From Adiantum capillus-veneris (lineage: Eukaryota > Streptophyta > Polypodiopsida > Polypodiales > Pteridaceae), in NCBI GenBank assembly GCA_014529385.2, contig CM043960.1, positions 78,037,910 to 78,101,909 on the forward strand: 64,000 bases of DNA. Reading direction: 5' to 3'. This document shows, piece after piece, positions 11,654 through 24,399 of the stretch (position 1 is the stretch's first letter; the number at the start of each line of letters is the position of its first letter). The notes under the pieces are model-generated. The model was not told the DNA's origin, ran no database searches, and was given only the letters and a program-made list of their open reading frames with translations. The position numbers and the translations under genes were made by a program.

Positions 11654-12600
11654 TTAGGATGTGTAGAATAGAGTAATTTCATTACTAATTTTGTTGGTTT
11701 TTGAGTGTGTGTAACTCATTTTTCTGCGGAAGTACAAATGTATCCCGCGGATTGTCCACACCTGCCTAGAGTTCACTTGAATCAATCCAGTCTTGTCTTT
11801 ACGCACAGTTGCATTAGGGCCGATGGTAATAACTTTGAACCACTTGACATAAAAAATAAACATATCAAACTTTCTAAAGCTAATCTTCAAGATGTCTTGG
11901 ATGTAGCCAAAGAATTCAAGTTGGCTAGTCTCTGTGTTCAAATCCCTGGCACTACTCCTACTTTCTTGGACAAAGCTTGCCCTAACACCACTATCAAAAG
12001 TGACCCTTTGTTCTTCAATCTGTTGCACTCTGAAGTGTTTCCCATGGGACCACAAAGCTCCATATTTGTGATTGCAGCCACAAAATTGAAACATACTAAA
12101 AGTTATTAAAGCAATGTGATCATGTGGAGCTCAAAAAGGAAGTTGTGAGATATACATGCCAATTGCAACCCCTTGATATATCCTCTTCCTCTTTAGTAAT
12201 CAACACTCCATTCCTCTTTGCCTCTGAGATTGTCGAATCTAACCACCGCCCAGTTGGAAAGTCAAGCAATTTTTGAAGATGATCTGGAAAAGGAACGTTT
12301 CTAGTGGCACGGTTGTGCTTGAATTGAAGGTGATCTGCCAAGCGTTGTTGCTTTTCCCCTTCGTATTTCTCTAGCCACTTTTTCATGATGTCTGAGTTGA
12401 AAAGGAAAAATCTCATAACCTTTTCTCGCATTGTGATGTCTATCTTCCTAACGATGCCTTGTCCCTGCAGCTCGTCCCCTGTCACCTTGACGTTGACCTC
12501 AGTCGTCAATGGCTGCTCGTTTGAAAATTGTCTTCTCTGGGATGAAGTTGGAGCAATATCTACTTGTGGAGTTTGATCTTCAGTCTCTAGACCATGAGAT
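11654..12600 (-). pseudogene. CACTA-type transposase-associated gene remnant (DUF4216-like)
   Basis: Two minus-strand frames adjoin. The upstream one (12120 to about 12597) contains FNSDIMKKWLEKYEGE and ends near GCNWHVYLTTSF. The downstream one (11654-12094) reads QRVTFDSGVRASF, then FFGYIQDILKISFRKFDMF, then VKWFKVI and a GLIQVNSRQVW block. The second layout (SGV, then Y-G-I-I, then F-W-F, then VN) matches the DUF4216 region found downstream of the transposase in plant CACTA (En/Spm) elements; the first would then be the DUF4218-like part. A frame change separates them near 12110, and no CACTA terminal repeats were found at the edges. Assignment is by pattern memory, so moderate confidence. 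Confidence 0.6.
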
Positions 12601-12820
12601 CAATAGCGCAGGTCCTGTTGCTCAATCGGAAAGAGACCGTGATTACGTATTTGCAGATTTTTTGTTTTTGAACGATCTGATGCTTGCAATGCGCACAAGG
12701 ACACGCCATCCTATTGTCCATACTTTATCTATGAATGATACAACAAATAATTAAAACACTCTAGTTGTTATAAGTACACACTACTAAGTACATGACAATA
12801 CATGACAATATATGACAACC
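12601..12820. other. Unassigned spacer
   Basis: No recognisable feature was found, apart from a short direct repeat of CATGACAATA near 12790-12815. Confidence 0.4.
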
Positions 12821-13268
12821 TCACATTCTCTAGCCACGCCCGATCCCCGCACACCTTGGTCTAGAGGTGCACGGAGATTAGGACCACACGGTAATAATCT
12901 CGTCTTTACTGGTCAATGACTATATATTAAGGTTCTTGAAGTCTATGTGCACTTTGGAAGTCCGATTGCATTTTTTCAACTATTTGCTGCTAGCTCTAAC
13001 AACCTCACATTCTCTAGCTAGGCCCGATCCCCGCACACCTCCGTCTAGAGGTGTACGGAGATTAGGATCACAAGTTATAATATCGTCTTTATTGGTCAGT
13101 GACTATATATTAAGGTTCTTGAATTTTGTGTGCACTTTTGAAGTCCAATTTGCTGCTAGCTCGAGCTCTAACAATCTCATGTCAGATCCCCGCACACCTC
13201 GGTCTAGAGGTGCACGAAGATTAGGACCACAGGGTCAATGACTATATATTAGTGTTTTTGAAGTTTGT
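12821..13268 (+). repeat. Tandem repeat of ~175-183 bp, about 2.5 copies
   Basis: Units start with CTCACATTCTCTAGC..GATCCCCGCACACC near 12821, 13004 and (shortened) 13178. Each continues with TCTAGAGGTGCACGGAGATTAGGA, a GACTATATATTAAGG segment and GCTGCTAGCTC. The last unit runs straight into the telomere-like array. Confidence 0.75.
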
Positions 13269-14085
13269 GTGCACCTAACCTGACCTATAACCTAAACTAT
13301 AACATAACCTATAACCAAATTAAACCTAACTTATAACAAAACCTAACCGAAGTCCGTTTGCATTTTTTGAAGTATACAAGTCATTCTTGAAGTCTGGTTG
13401 TGTTTTTCCTACTATTTGCCGCTAGCTCTAACCTAACTTATAATCTAGCCTAACCTATAACCTAAACCTAACCTAACCTAATGTAAGCTAGCCTATAACC
13501 TAAACCTAACCTATAACCTAACCTAACTGAAGTTTGTTTGCATGTTTAGAAGTACACGAGTCATCTTCAAAGTCCGTTTGCATTTTTTCTACTTCAAAGT
13601 CCGTTTGCATTTTTTCTACTATTCATTTTCCGCTAGCTCTAACGCTAAACCTATAATATTACATAACTTATAATCTAACCTAACATAACCTAACATAACC
13701 TATAACCTAAGCCTAACCTATAGGCTAACCTAACTGAAGTCCGTTTGCGTTTTTTGAAGTACACGAGTCATCTTCAAAGTCTGTTTGCATTTTTTCTACT
13801 TTTTGTCGCTAGCTCTATCCTAGCCTATAACATAAACCTAACCTAACCTAATCTAACCTAACCTAACCTATAACATAAACCTAACATAACCTATAGGCTA
13901 ACCTAACCGAAGTCCGTTTGCATTTTTTGAAGTACACGAGTCATCTCCAAAATTCGTTTGCATTTTTTCTACTATTTGTCGCTAGATCAAAACTAACCTA
14001 CAATCTAACCTAACCTATAACCTATAAACTAAACCTAACCTAACCTAACCTAACCAAAGCCCATTTGCGTTTTCAGAAGTACACA
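13269..14085 (+). repeat. Degenerate telomere-like tandem array
   Basis: Runs of CCTAA, CCTATAA and CCTAAA words (for example around 13440-13530, 13820-13880, 14010-14055) alternate with a conserved spacer. The spacer reads GAAGTCCGTTTGCATTTTTTGAAGTACACGAGTCAT in several pieces, then CTACTATTTGCCGCTAGCTCTAACC. Spacer copies recur every 145-205 bp (near 13370, 13550, 13757, 13932, 14076). The word is close to a 5-base TTAGG repeat rather than the usual plant TTTAGGG. This is an interstitial or satellite array, not a chromosome end. Confidence 0.7.
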
Positions 14086-14094
14086 AGTCATCTT

Positions 14095-14470
14095 CGTCTG
14101 GCCGCTAATAGATGGACGTTGTGTTTGGACAGTTAGAACTTATGGTATGGTGTGTAAAATCGCTGAGGTTAGGCTGCTCCAAATTGGACTAGGATAGCAA
14201 TTAGCCATTTCAATCCACTTAGTAATGGCCACCGAGGGTTATAGTTGTAGGATTAGCCGCTAATAGATGGCTGTATTTTGGAGTGTTAGGGTGCGCTATG
14301 TAAAGTTGTTTAGGGTTGGCCTCTCCAAATTGGATTAGTGTAGCGTTTTTCCATTTCAATCTGCTTAGGGCTAGCCGCTTAAGGTTCTATGGATTCTGGT
14401 TTGGCCACTAATAGATGGCACACCGTGTTCGAACGGTGCATTAGGGGACCTTGCTTGAATGTCACATGCA
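14095..14470 (+). repeat. ~150-bp tandem repeat, about 2.4 copies
   Basis: The phrase GCCGCTAATAGATGG (GCCACTAATAGATGG in the last copy) starts at 14101, 14256 and 14403. It is followed by a TTGGAGTGTTAG-like stretch, TCCAAATTGGATTAG and CATTTCAATC. Spacing is 155 and 147 bp. No coding signal. Confidence 0.7.
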
Positions 14471-14544
14471 ATAAATTAAGGAAAAATAGCCAAGTGGATT
14501 GTATTCCTCAATGGATCCTTGCTTTCACAAGTTGTGAAACTTGA

Positions 14545-16440
14545 GTCACTTTTAAATTAACTTGGACAAGTGGTGGACCTAGAAACCAAGCTCTCCATGT
14601 TGAGATAAGTTGTAGGTAGGACAGTAGAACATAGACAACGATAATGGATGCAATATACTCGTCTCCTAATAATCCAATTGATTGAAACCATGGTATTTTA
14701 GTTTTTTTCAGTGTGTATTATATGTGCATAAAGTGGAATGAGACCTTAAGAAAACTCAAATTTTTGACAAAATCTCCATATTTTGTACATGATATATTGA
14801 AATTTGTCCAACCTGGGAATTGGGATTTTCCCACTTTACCTAATATGGTCTTAGTAATGTATTAGCAGCCAAAAAAAAAGTCGTCTAAAGCCGATAACCC
14901 TTAGCAGACTAAATGGATTAACATTACCCTAATATGTTTTAGAGTACTATAACTTCTTAATTTGAGGCATGGGGCATACATAAAATATGTAGCATATGCT
15001 CTATTGCCTCATAGAAAGGTTGGTTTCAAGGTGCACTTATCCATGCTAGCCTATCTTGGAGAAATGATGGACCTTGCTTCTCTCCTTGTTTCAATGGAGA
15101 CTAGCTTGGACAAGTGGTGGACCTTTGCTTCTCTCTATGTTTCAATAGAGTTAGCTTGGACAAGTGGTGACCTTGGAACAAAACCCCCATGTAAAACATA
15201 TCATGGGTATTCCAAGTGATTAGAAAGATTAACATTTAAGATATAACCTTATAGGTTGGACAACTGGAGCCTGGCTTGGAGAAATGGTGGACCTTTGATT
15301 CTCTCCATGTTTCAATGGAGCCTATCTTGGAGAAATGGTGGAGCTTGCTTCTGTCCATGTTTCAATGGAGCCTAGCTTGGACAATTGGTGGACCTTTGCT
15401 TCTCTCTATGTTTCAATAGAGTTAGCTTAGACACGTGGTGGATCTTCAAACTAAACCAACTACTATCAATGTTTCCTAGCTTGGACAAGTGGTGGAGTGT
15501 TTCTCCTCTCCATGTTTCAATGGAGATTAGCTTGGACAAGTGTTGGACCTTAAAACAAAAACCCCATGTACAACATAGCATGGATTTTCTAGATTTCAAT
15601 GGAGTCTAGCTTTAACAAATGGTGGAGCTTGCCTTCATCCATGTTTCAATGAAACTAGCTTGGACAAGTGGTGGACCTTGTAACAAACCCCCCCATGTAC
15701 AACATATCATTGGTTTTCTAAGTGATGGGAAGGAATACCATTCAAGATATAAACTTATATCTTGGATAAGTAGTTGACTTTAAAACCAAATTCATCATAA
15801 TACAATGAAATACAGGTCAGTCAATTTCTAAATCTTGAGACCAAACCTGCCATGCTATTAGAGATAATATATTGGATCACTGGTGGACCTTCTATTATTT
15901 TCCCATGCCTAGTTTAGACAACCCATACACTTTGCAGCTATAAAGGTTGGACGAGTGGTGGAGCCTTGTTTCTATCCATGTTTTAATGGATCCTAGCTTG
16001 GACAAGTGGTGGACCTTGGAAAAAAGCTTCCATGTACAACATATATGAGGTTTTCCATGTTTTAATGGAACCTATCTTGGACAAATGGTGAAGCTTGCTT
16101 CTTTCCATGTTGATTTTGGAACCACCTTAGACAAGTGGTGGAGCTTTGCTTTTCTACTCTTCATAATACAATGAAGTATAGGTTGGTTACATGGTGAATC
16201 TTAAGGCCAAACCTCCCATTTTACTAGAGATGATAGGTTCGACAAGTGGATCAATATTCTATCATTTCTCCATGACTATATTAGACAATTAGTAGACCTA
16301 ACATCTCTCTATGTTGTCTAGAGATGAGCTTGGACAAGTGATGGACCCTGCTTCTCTCTTCGCTTGGTTTACTAGTTTTAAGACTCAGTATATATACTTT
16401 CTTAGATCTAGCTTGAACAAGTGGTGGACCTTGTATCCAT
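14545..16440 (+). repeat. KWWT satellite, array 1 (forward orientation)
   Basis: First block of the dominant satellite. The basic unit is about 50 bp: TTGGACAAGTGGTGGACCTT, then TGCTTCTCTCCATGTTTCAATGGAGCCTAGC. A sparse copy at 14563 precedes dense copies from about 15040. Units here are more diverged than in the later arrays. It includes stem variants of the internal hairpin (15974-15991 and 16053-16070) not typical elsewhere. Satellite frames repeatedly spell LDKWWT-like peptides; I read these as a by-product of the repeat. Confidence 0.9.
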
Positions 16441-16646
16441 AATCTTAATTCATTACAAAAAAGTATATGAAAAAATAACATAGGAATCTTGGTTTGAAGA
16501 TCAAGCAATAGGTTCCAAATGCACATAATAATATATTTTCCACCCATAAGAAAAGAAAGTTAAATATGTTATTACCAAATTGACAAAGGTAACGTCCAAG
16601 AATTCTAGCTTTGCATCTTGTCAGATCTAAATCTTCATCAAGGCGG

Positions 16647-16755
16647 GAGGCTGTTATCTCCAAAACAGCTTTCAACACTCGTTATGGTCATTACGAATTT
16701 ACAGTGATGGCTTTCGGACTTACGAATGCTCCTGCAACTTTCAATTACATGCACT
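16647..16755 (+). pseudogene. Short gypsy reverse-transcriptase fragment
   Basis: About 36 codons match the RT palm region of Ty3/gypsy pol: [15 protein letters not shown] followed by [12 protein letters not shown]. This is the conserved block just before the catalytic DD motif. Nothing of the rest of pol is next to it on either side, so it is an isolated scrap between satellite array 1 and the FCP1-like pseudogene. Confidence 0.85.
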
Positions 16756-17204
16756 TAGATTCCATAGTTTTCTTTTCAAAGTCTTTTAGGTTCTAAAACT
16801 CTTTCACATAAAGTATGTAATGACAAAATTCTTGAAGCAAACATTTGTGCCCAAGAAAAATATTCCTCTCACATATTTAAAGTCCATGAATTCTCTAATC
16901 CACACTTACAAGTTTTATTTTGACATCAAACATCAATTCTCTCATAGTTACAAATAAATGCAACCTCGATATGAATCAAATAAAAAATGAGTCCCCAAAA
17001 ATGCACTCTAGCAATACATCAGAGTCCCCTTACAATAGGATGCACTCCAATAGTAGATTGAAGTCCCCTTAGAGTAGGGTGCACTCCATTGAAGTGTTCA
17101 TAAAATTGACACACCTTTTTTTTTTTTTAAAAGACTATATCAAATTATACAAATGTTGAAAGATACACACTAGAATAAAAAAAGCATCTTATGGCCATAT
17201 TTAT
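16756..17204. repeat. Non-coding spacer with a small ~44-bp repeat
   Basis: AT-rich with no gene. At about 16993-17092 an AGTCCCCTTA..GATGCACTCC unit occurs three times with spacing near 40-45 bp. A T run of 13 lies near 17117. Confidence 0.55.
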
Positions 17205-17960
17205 TCAATGATTTCGTGTTGACAAGTACACACCAAGGACATAATTTGTCTCAGAATCACTATACTGATTTACAATTGTGTTGTATGTATAGACTCTCTT
17301 ATCTCTTGCATACAACCATCCTACCAACCATGGAATTATGGTTCTCTGCAAAAAGTTTTGAAGTTGCTCGGAAGTTTGCCTCCACATCTTTGGAAATATA
17401 AGATATGTCCCTGGCATGTTCCACATCACCCTATATGGAGTGTCATAAAAAATTAAGGTATTTTTTGCATCCAAATCCTCAAATATCTTCCAAATATCAC
17501 TCAAATTTTTGTGATAAACCCTTGTAAATCCTAACATGATATTTGGATTTTGGCAATTTTTGTTACTCATAAACACCTTGAACTTGGTATACTATTCACG
17601 AAAACATTTTTGTGTGATACGTTGCACCCTTGTTAAGTTATAGCAACTCCATATCCATAGCTCAAAGTATTCAACACAAAAATCCAAAAAACTTTGTGCG
17701 TCTGGTCATACCACATGATAAACTTCATCTTTATCCTCCACAAGTCGCATGTGTTGAGCCCAAGCTGGCATAGAATCTCCATGTTTCATTTCAATTTTCT
17801 TGAGAAGTAACCCCTCTAGATCCAAGATAAGTACTCTTTTGATGTCCTTGAAAGCAAGTGGTAGGTGATAAGGAGGTGATTCATTCCTTGGACAAGGTCT
17901 TGGAGGAGGTTGGATGGGTAATTTAATAATTTTCTTCAATTTATGCCAGCATATAGCCAA
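17205..17960 (-). pseudogene. FCP1-like HAD phosphatase pseudogene 1
   Basis: One continuous minus-strand frame of 252 codons holds an FCP1/NIF-type HAD domain. In order: motif I VLILDLEGLLLKK, then a PDAQSFLDF..YFELWIWS block (motif II region) and a late motif NTLIFYDTPYRVMWN. Families of this type dephosphorylate phosphoproteins such as the RNA polymerase II tail. Here the second Asp of motif I is Glu and the usual DD of the late motif reads YD, so catalysis would be doubtful even without damage. The frame is broken by TGA at 17706-17708 (where the family has Arg) and TAG at 17592-17594. A paralogue lies at 24.5-25.6 kb, and satellite arrays 1 and 2 flank it. No initiator context could be chosen confidently. 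Confidence 0.75.
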
Positions 17961-18262
17961 TCCATTTTTCTATAATGATTTTGAAATTAAAGAACAAGAA
18001 CACTTAATGCAAACACAACAATAGACATGAGTTTTACATTGTCTACCCTAAGGTTTTATTAGATACCAAAATCTATCTATGATCTACTCATTAATAGAAA
18101 GAAAGTAAAATTAAAATCCTGACTCTTTTTTATGCTACACTCTATCTTAGTCTCAATACCATGGAGTTCAACTAGACTTAAGTCAACTAATAACTACTAC
18201 TTGTTGTTAAAGGTATGCTTGAAGTGCATAAGGCTTAACCAATGCTCTAGTGAGAATGGGTA
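17961..18262. other. Unassigned spacer
   Basis: AT-rich, with no coding or repeat feature seen. Confidence 0.4.
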
Positions 18263-21200
18263 TTTACGTCTCAAGGTCTACCACTTATCCAAGCAAAGAT
18301 CCATTTAGATATGGAAACCCAATTTTTCTTAATATAATGATATAGAGTGGACAAGTGGTGAATCCTGAGACCAACAAACCACTCATGCTACTAGGGATAA
18401 TAGGTTGGACAAGTGGTGGACCTTGAATGTAAACCCCCCATGTACAAAGTATCATGGGTTTTGGGTATTTCAATGGACTCTAGCATCTTGGAGACATGGT
18501 GGAGCTTACTTCTCTACATGTTTCAATGGAGTCTATCTTTGAAAAATGGTGGAGCATCATTCTCTCCATGTTTCAATGGAGATTAGCTTGGACAAGTGGT
18601 GGACGTTTGTTTCTCTCTATGTTTGAACAGATTTAGCTTGGACAAGTGGTGGACCTTGGAACAAAACCCCCATGTAAAACATATCATGGACATTACAAGT
18701 GGTGAGAAAAAATACCATTCAATATATAACCTTATAGGTTGGACAAGTGGTGGACCATAACACCCAATTATTATTAATATAATGACATAAAGTGGATAAG
18801 TGGTGAATCTTGCGACCAAACCTACTAGGAAAAGTAGGTTGGACAAGTGGTGGACCATAACACCCAATTATTATTAATATAATGACATAAAGTGGATAAG
18901 TGGTGAATCTTGCGACCAAACCTACTAGGAAAAGTAGGTTGGACAAGTGGTGGACCTTGAATGCAAACCCCCCATGTACAAAATATCACTCATGCTACTA
19001 GGAATAATTTGGTATTAAGATCCATGTTTCAATGGAGCCTAGCTTGGACAAGTGGTGGACCTTTGTTTCTCTCTATGTTTCAATAGAGTTAGTTTGGACA
19101 AGTGGTGAACCTTGGAACAAAACCCCCATGTAAAGCATGTCATAGGCATTACAAGTGGTGAGAAAAAATACCATTCAAGGTATAACCTTATAGGCTGGAC
19201 AAGTGGTGGACCTTAGCACCCAATTCCTCTTAATAGAATGACATAGAGTGGAAAAGTGGTGAATCATGAGACCAAACCTACTAGGGATAATAGGTTGGAC
19301 AAGTGGTTGACCTTGTATGTAAATCCCCCATGTACAAAATATCATGGGTTTTGCGTATTTCAATGGAGCCTAGCATCTTGGAGACATGGTGGAACTTACT
19401 TCTCTCCATGTTTTAATGGAGCCTATCTAGGAGAAATGGTGGAGGTTCCTTCTCTCCATGTTTCAATGGAGCCTAGCTTGGACAAGTCGTGGACCTTTGT
19501 TTCTCTCTATGTTTGAATATGGTTAGCTTATACAAGTGGTGGATCTTGGAATGAAACTCCCATGTAAAACATATCATGGGCATTTCAAGTGGCGAGAAAG
19601 CATACCATTTAAGATATAACCTTATAGGTTGGACAAGTGGTGGACCTTAACACATTTTTCTTCTTAATATAATGACATAGAGTGTACAAGTGGTGAATCT
19701 TGAAACCAAACCACTCATGCTACTAGGGATAATAGGTTAAACAAGTGGTGGGCCTTGAAATAAAACCCCCTAGAGTGTTTCAATGGAGCCTAGCTTGGAA
19801 ACATGGTAACGCTTGCTTCTCTCCATGTTTCAATGCAGCCTATCTTGGATAAATGGTGGAGCATCATTCTCTCCATGTTTCAATGGAGCCTAGCTTGGAC
19901 AAGTGGTGGACCTTTGTTTCTCTCTATGTTTGAATAGAGTTATCTTGGAAAAGTAGTGGACCTTGGAACAAAACCCCCATGTAAAACATATCACGGGCAT
20001 TACAAGTGGTGAGAAAAAATACCATTCAATATATAACCTTATAGGTTGGACAAGTGGTGGACCTTAACACCCAATTATTCTTAATATAATGACATAGAGT
20101 GGACAAGTGGTGAACTTGGGACCAAACCTACTAGGGAAAATAGGTTGGACAAGTGGTGGACCTTAAATGTAAACCCCCCATGTACAAAATATCACTCATG
20201 CTACTAGAAATAATTTGGTATTAAGGTCCATCTTTCAATGCAGCCTAGCTTGGAAAAGTGGTGGACCTTTGTTTCTCTCTATGTTTCAATAGAGTTAGCT
20301 TGGACAAGTGGTGGATCTTGGAACAAAACCCCCATGTAAATCATGTCATAGGTATTACAAGTGGTGAGAAAAAATACCATTCAAGCTATAACATTATAGG
20401 TTGGACAAGTGGTGCACCTTAACACCCAATTCCTCTTAATATAATGACATAGAGTGGACAAGTGGTGAATCATGAGACCAAACCTACTAGGGATAATAGG
20501 TTGGACAAGTGGTGGACCTTGAATGTAAACCCCCCATGTACAAAATATCATGGGTATTGGGTATTTCAATGGAGCCTAGCAACTTGGAGACATGGTGGAG
20601 CTTACTTCTCTCCATGTTTCAATGGAGCCTATCTAGGAGAAACAGTGGAGGTTCCTTCTCTCCATGTTTCAATGAGCCTAGCTTGGACAAGTGGTGGACC
20701 TTTCTTTCTCTATATGTTTTAATAGAGTTATCTTGGACAAGTGGTGGACCTTGGAATGAAACCCCCATGTAAAACATATCATGGGCATTTCAAGTGGTGA
20801 GAAAGGATACCATTTAAAATATAACCTTATAGGTTGGACAAATGGTGCACCTTAACACCCAATTCCTCTTAATATAATGACATAGAGTGGACAAGTGGTG
20901 AATCATGAGACCAAACCTACTAGGGATAATAGGTTGGACAAGTAGTGGACCTTGAATGTAAACCCCCCATGTACAAAATATCATGGGTATTGGGTAATTC
21001 AATGGAGCCTAGCAACTTGGAGACATGGTGGAGCTTACTTCTCTCCATGTTTCAATGGAGCCTATCTAGGAGAAACAGTGGAGGTTCTTTCTCTCCATGT
21101 TTCAATGATCCTAGCTTGGATAAGTGGTGGACCTTTCTTTCTCTATATATTTTAGTAGAGTTAGCTTGGACAAGTGGTGGACCTTGGAATGAAACCCCCA

Positions 21201-23430
21201 TGTAAAACATATCATGGGCATTTCAAGTGGTGAGAAAGGATACCATTTAAAATATAACCTTATAGTTTGGAAAAGTGGTGGACCTTAACACATAGTTCTT
21301 ATTAATATAATGACATAGAGTGTACAAGTGGTGAATCTTGAGACCAAACCACTCGTGCTACTAGGGATAATAGGTTGGACAAGTGGTGGACCTTGAATGT
21401 AAACCCCTCATGTACAAAATTATGGGTTTAGGGTATTTCAATGGAGCCTATCTTGGAGACATGGTGGAGATTGCTTCTCTCAATGTTTCAACGGAACCTA
21501 TCTTGGAGAAATGGTGGAGCATCCTTCTCTCCATGTTTCAATGGAGCCTATCTTGGACAAGTGGTGGACCTTTGCTTCTCTATATGTTTCAATAGAGTTA
21601 GCTTGGACAAGTGGTGGATCTTGGAAAAAAACCCCTTTGTAAAACATAGCATGGGCATTACAAGTGATGAGAAAAAATATCATTCAAGATATAACCTTAT
21701 AGGTTGGAAAAGTGGTGATGGACCTTGACAAGTGGTGAAGGATACCATTTAAGATATACCCTTATAGGTTAGACAACTGGTGGACCTTAACACCCAGTTC
21801 TTCTTAATATAATGACATAGAGTGGATAAGTGGTGAATCTTAAGACCAAACCACTCATGCTACTAGGTATAATATGTTAGATAAGTGGTAGACCTTGAAT
21901 GTAAACACCCCATGTACAAAATATCATGGTTTCAATGGAGCCTAGCATCTTGGAGACATGGTAGATCTTGATTCTTTCCATGTTTGAATGGCACCTATCT
22001 TGGAAAAATGATGGAGGTTACTTCTCTCCATGTTTCAACGGAGCCTAGCTTTGACAAGTGGTGAACCTTTGCTTCTCTCTATGTTTTAATAGAGTTAGCT
22101 TGGACAAGTGGTGGACCTTTGCTTCTCTCTATGTTTGAATAGAGTTAGCTTGGACAAGTGGTGGACCTTAATATGAAACCCCCATGTAAAACATATCATG
22201 GGCATTTCAAGTGGTGAGGAAGGATACCATTTAAGATATAACCTTATAGGTTGGACAAGTGGTGGACCTTAATACATAGTTCTTCTTAATATAATGACGT
22301 AGAGTGTACAAGTGGTGTATCTTGAGACCAAACCACTCGTGCTACTAGGGATAATAGGTTAGACAAGTGGTGGGCCTTGAAATAAAACCCCCCATGTAAA
22401 AAATAAAATGGGTTTAGGGTATTTAAATGGATCCTAGCTTGGAGACATGGTGGAGCTTTCTTCTCTCCATGTTTCAATGAAGCCTATCTTGGAGAAATGG
22501 TGGAGCATCCTTCTTTCCATGTTTCAATATAGCCTAGCTTGGACAAGTGGTGGACCTTTGGTTCTCTCTATGTTTCAATAGAGTTAGCTTGGACAAGTGG
22601 CGGACATTGAAACAAAACTCCCATGTAAAACATATCATGGGTAGTTCAAGTTGTGAGAAAAAAAACCATTTAAAATATAACCTTATAGGTTGGACAAGTG
22701 GTGGATCTTAACACCCAATCCTTTTTAATACAATGACATAGAGTGGACAAGTGGTGAATCTTGAGACCAAATCTATCAAGCTACTAGGGATACTAGGTTG
22801 GACAAGTGGTGGGACCTTGAATGTACATCCCCTATGTAAAAAATATCATGGGTTTAGGGTGTTTCAATGGAGTCTAGCATATTGGAGACATGGTGGAGCT
22901 TACTTCACTCCATGTTTCAAGTGGTGGACCTTTAATTATTTTTCCATACCTAGTTTAGAGAACCCATACACTTTGCAACTCTAAAGGTTGGACGAGTGGT
23001 GGAGCTTTGTTTATTTCCATGTTTTAATGGATCCTAGCTTTGGACAAGTGGTGGACCTTGGAAAAAAGTCCCCCCTGTACAACATAGCTGAGTTTTTTCA
23101 TGTTTTAATGGAAGAGAGATTCGACAAATGGTGGAGCTTGCTTATCTCCATGTGGATTTTAGAACTAGCTTGGACAAGTGGTGGAGCTTTGCTTTTCTAC
23201 TCTTCATAATACAATGATGTATAGGTTGGTTACATGGTGAATCTTAAGGCCAAACCTCCCATCTTACTAGAGATGATAGGTTGGACAAGTGGTCAACCTT
23301 CTATCATTTCTCCATGCCTATAATTAGACAATTAGTAGAACTAGCATCTTTTTATGTTGTCTAGAGCTGAGCTTGGACAAGTAGTGGACCTTGCTACTCT
23401 CTTCCCTTGGTTTATTAGTTTGAAGACTCA
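18263..23430 (+). repeat. KWWT satellite, array 2 (forward orientation)
   Basis: Dense array of the ~50-bp unit grouped into ~430-480-bp higher-order units. Each contains hairpin units, a CCCATG-N10-CATGGG segment, a GATATAACCTTATAGG segment and an AATATAATGACATAGAG segment. The first ~35 bases (18268-18300) are in the opposite orientation, so an inversion junction lies near 18300-18340. Some neighbouring higher-order units are near-identical, for example 20400-20830 against 20830-21270, and 18719-18840 against 18840-18960. There is no gene inside; the 60-95-codon frames are satellite translations. Confidence 0.92.
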
Positions 23431-24399
23431 TTATATATACTTGCTTAGATCTATATAATTACTCATTAGTTAGGTTACAGGTAGGTATGTAATTTGTTAG
23501 CCTCAAGGGACTTTGAATATTGAATAGTAAGAAAGTCAAGTGCTGGTTTGAAGATCTTTTGCTTATCTAAACTAGACTCTAACTCAATAATAAGTTTCTT
23601 AAGATCCACGAATTGTCCTATCTAGGCTCCAAAAGAGTCTTAATTGGTTTGTGCTACATTCTAACTTCCTTGATGGGGTAGAATCCTAGAAAAATGAGGC
23701 ACTATAAGTTTTACCTTAGCTCAAATGGATTTTCACTTAAACTAAACTGCAATTTGGCACTCTAGTATCTTTGTCTCGATGGAGTTTAACACTAGATACA
23801 TAGTAGTGATATTTAAGCTTCATGTCTCTTCACTTGATCGAGATATGAGACCATACTTTCAAGGTCACCACTTGTCTTACCTAAAGACCAATGTGAGACA
23901 TGGGAGCAAGAAATCCATCCGATATTGTTTTAAGGACTATTACATAGACAATCAATAACTTAAGTAAAGCAAAAAGACTTGGATCTTTCACAATTAATAA
24001 CTTAAGTAAAGCCAAAAAGACTTGGATCTTTGACAGTTTTTTTCAAACTAAAAAAGCACAATCTCATGCTAACAAAACTATAAATCACAATTGAAAGTTT
24101 TGAACAAGAAAAAAATCAGTAATCTTAATAAGAAGGATACTTTTCATTTCATTTGATGATTATAAATTGAAAGAAAGTCTCTCAAGAAATTGATAAACAA
24201 AAAATGTAGGTGACTGCTTTATTATTTTGAGCAAAAATATCAAAATCTCTATTGATTGAGATCCATCTAGTAGTATCCTTTGTAAGATCCTGCAGGAAGG
24301 AATAAAAAGAAAGATTTGTTAGATACCATGCACATGAGTGTTCAAGCATGTGTATCAAGAATATATGACATGTCACTAGTACCTTAGGGTTGGTTTCTA
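23431..24399. other. Spacer between array 2 and FCP1-like pseudogene 2
   Basis: No gene is recognisable. A single reverse-oriented satellite-like phrase (AAGGTCACCACTTGTCTTACC) occurs near 23860, and a ~45-bp direct repeat (AATAACTTAAGTAAAG.AAAAAGACTTGGATCTTT) is at 23955-24030. The stretch may be 3' flank or intron. Confidence 0.4.

Noticed and set aside
11705-12109. A 134-codon plus-strand gene
   Set aside because: The opposite strand has the DUF4216-like pattern over the same bases; the plus frame is its shadow.
12770-12795. CACTACTA as the terminal repeat of the CACTA remnant
   Set aside because: The orientation is wrong for that end and no partner CACTA/TAGTG end with a 3-bp duplication was found.
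13269-14085. A true telomere end
   Set aside because: The words are degenerate, interrupted by a 100-bp-class spacer, and unrelated DNA continues on both sides.
14415-14440. A GTTCGAAC T-loop-like word suggesting a tRNA
   Set aside because: It is a simple 16-bp inverted repeat (CACCGT..GTTCGAAC..GGTG); no acceptor, D or anticodon arms fit around it.
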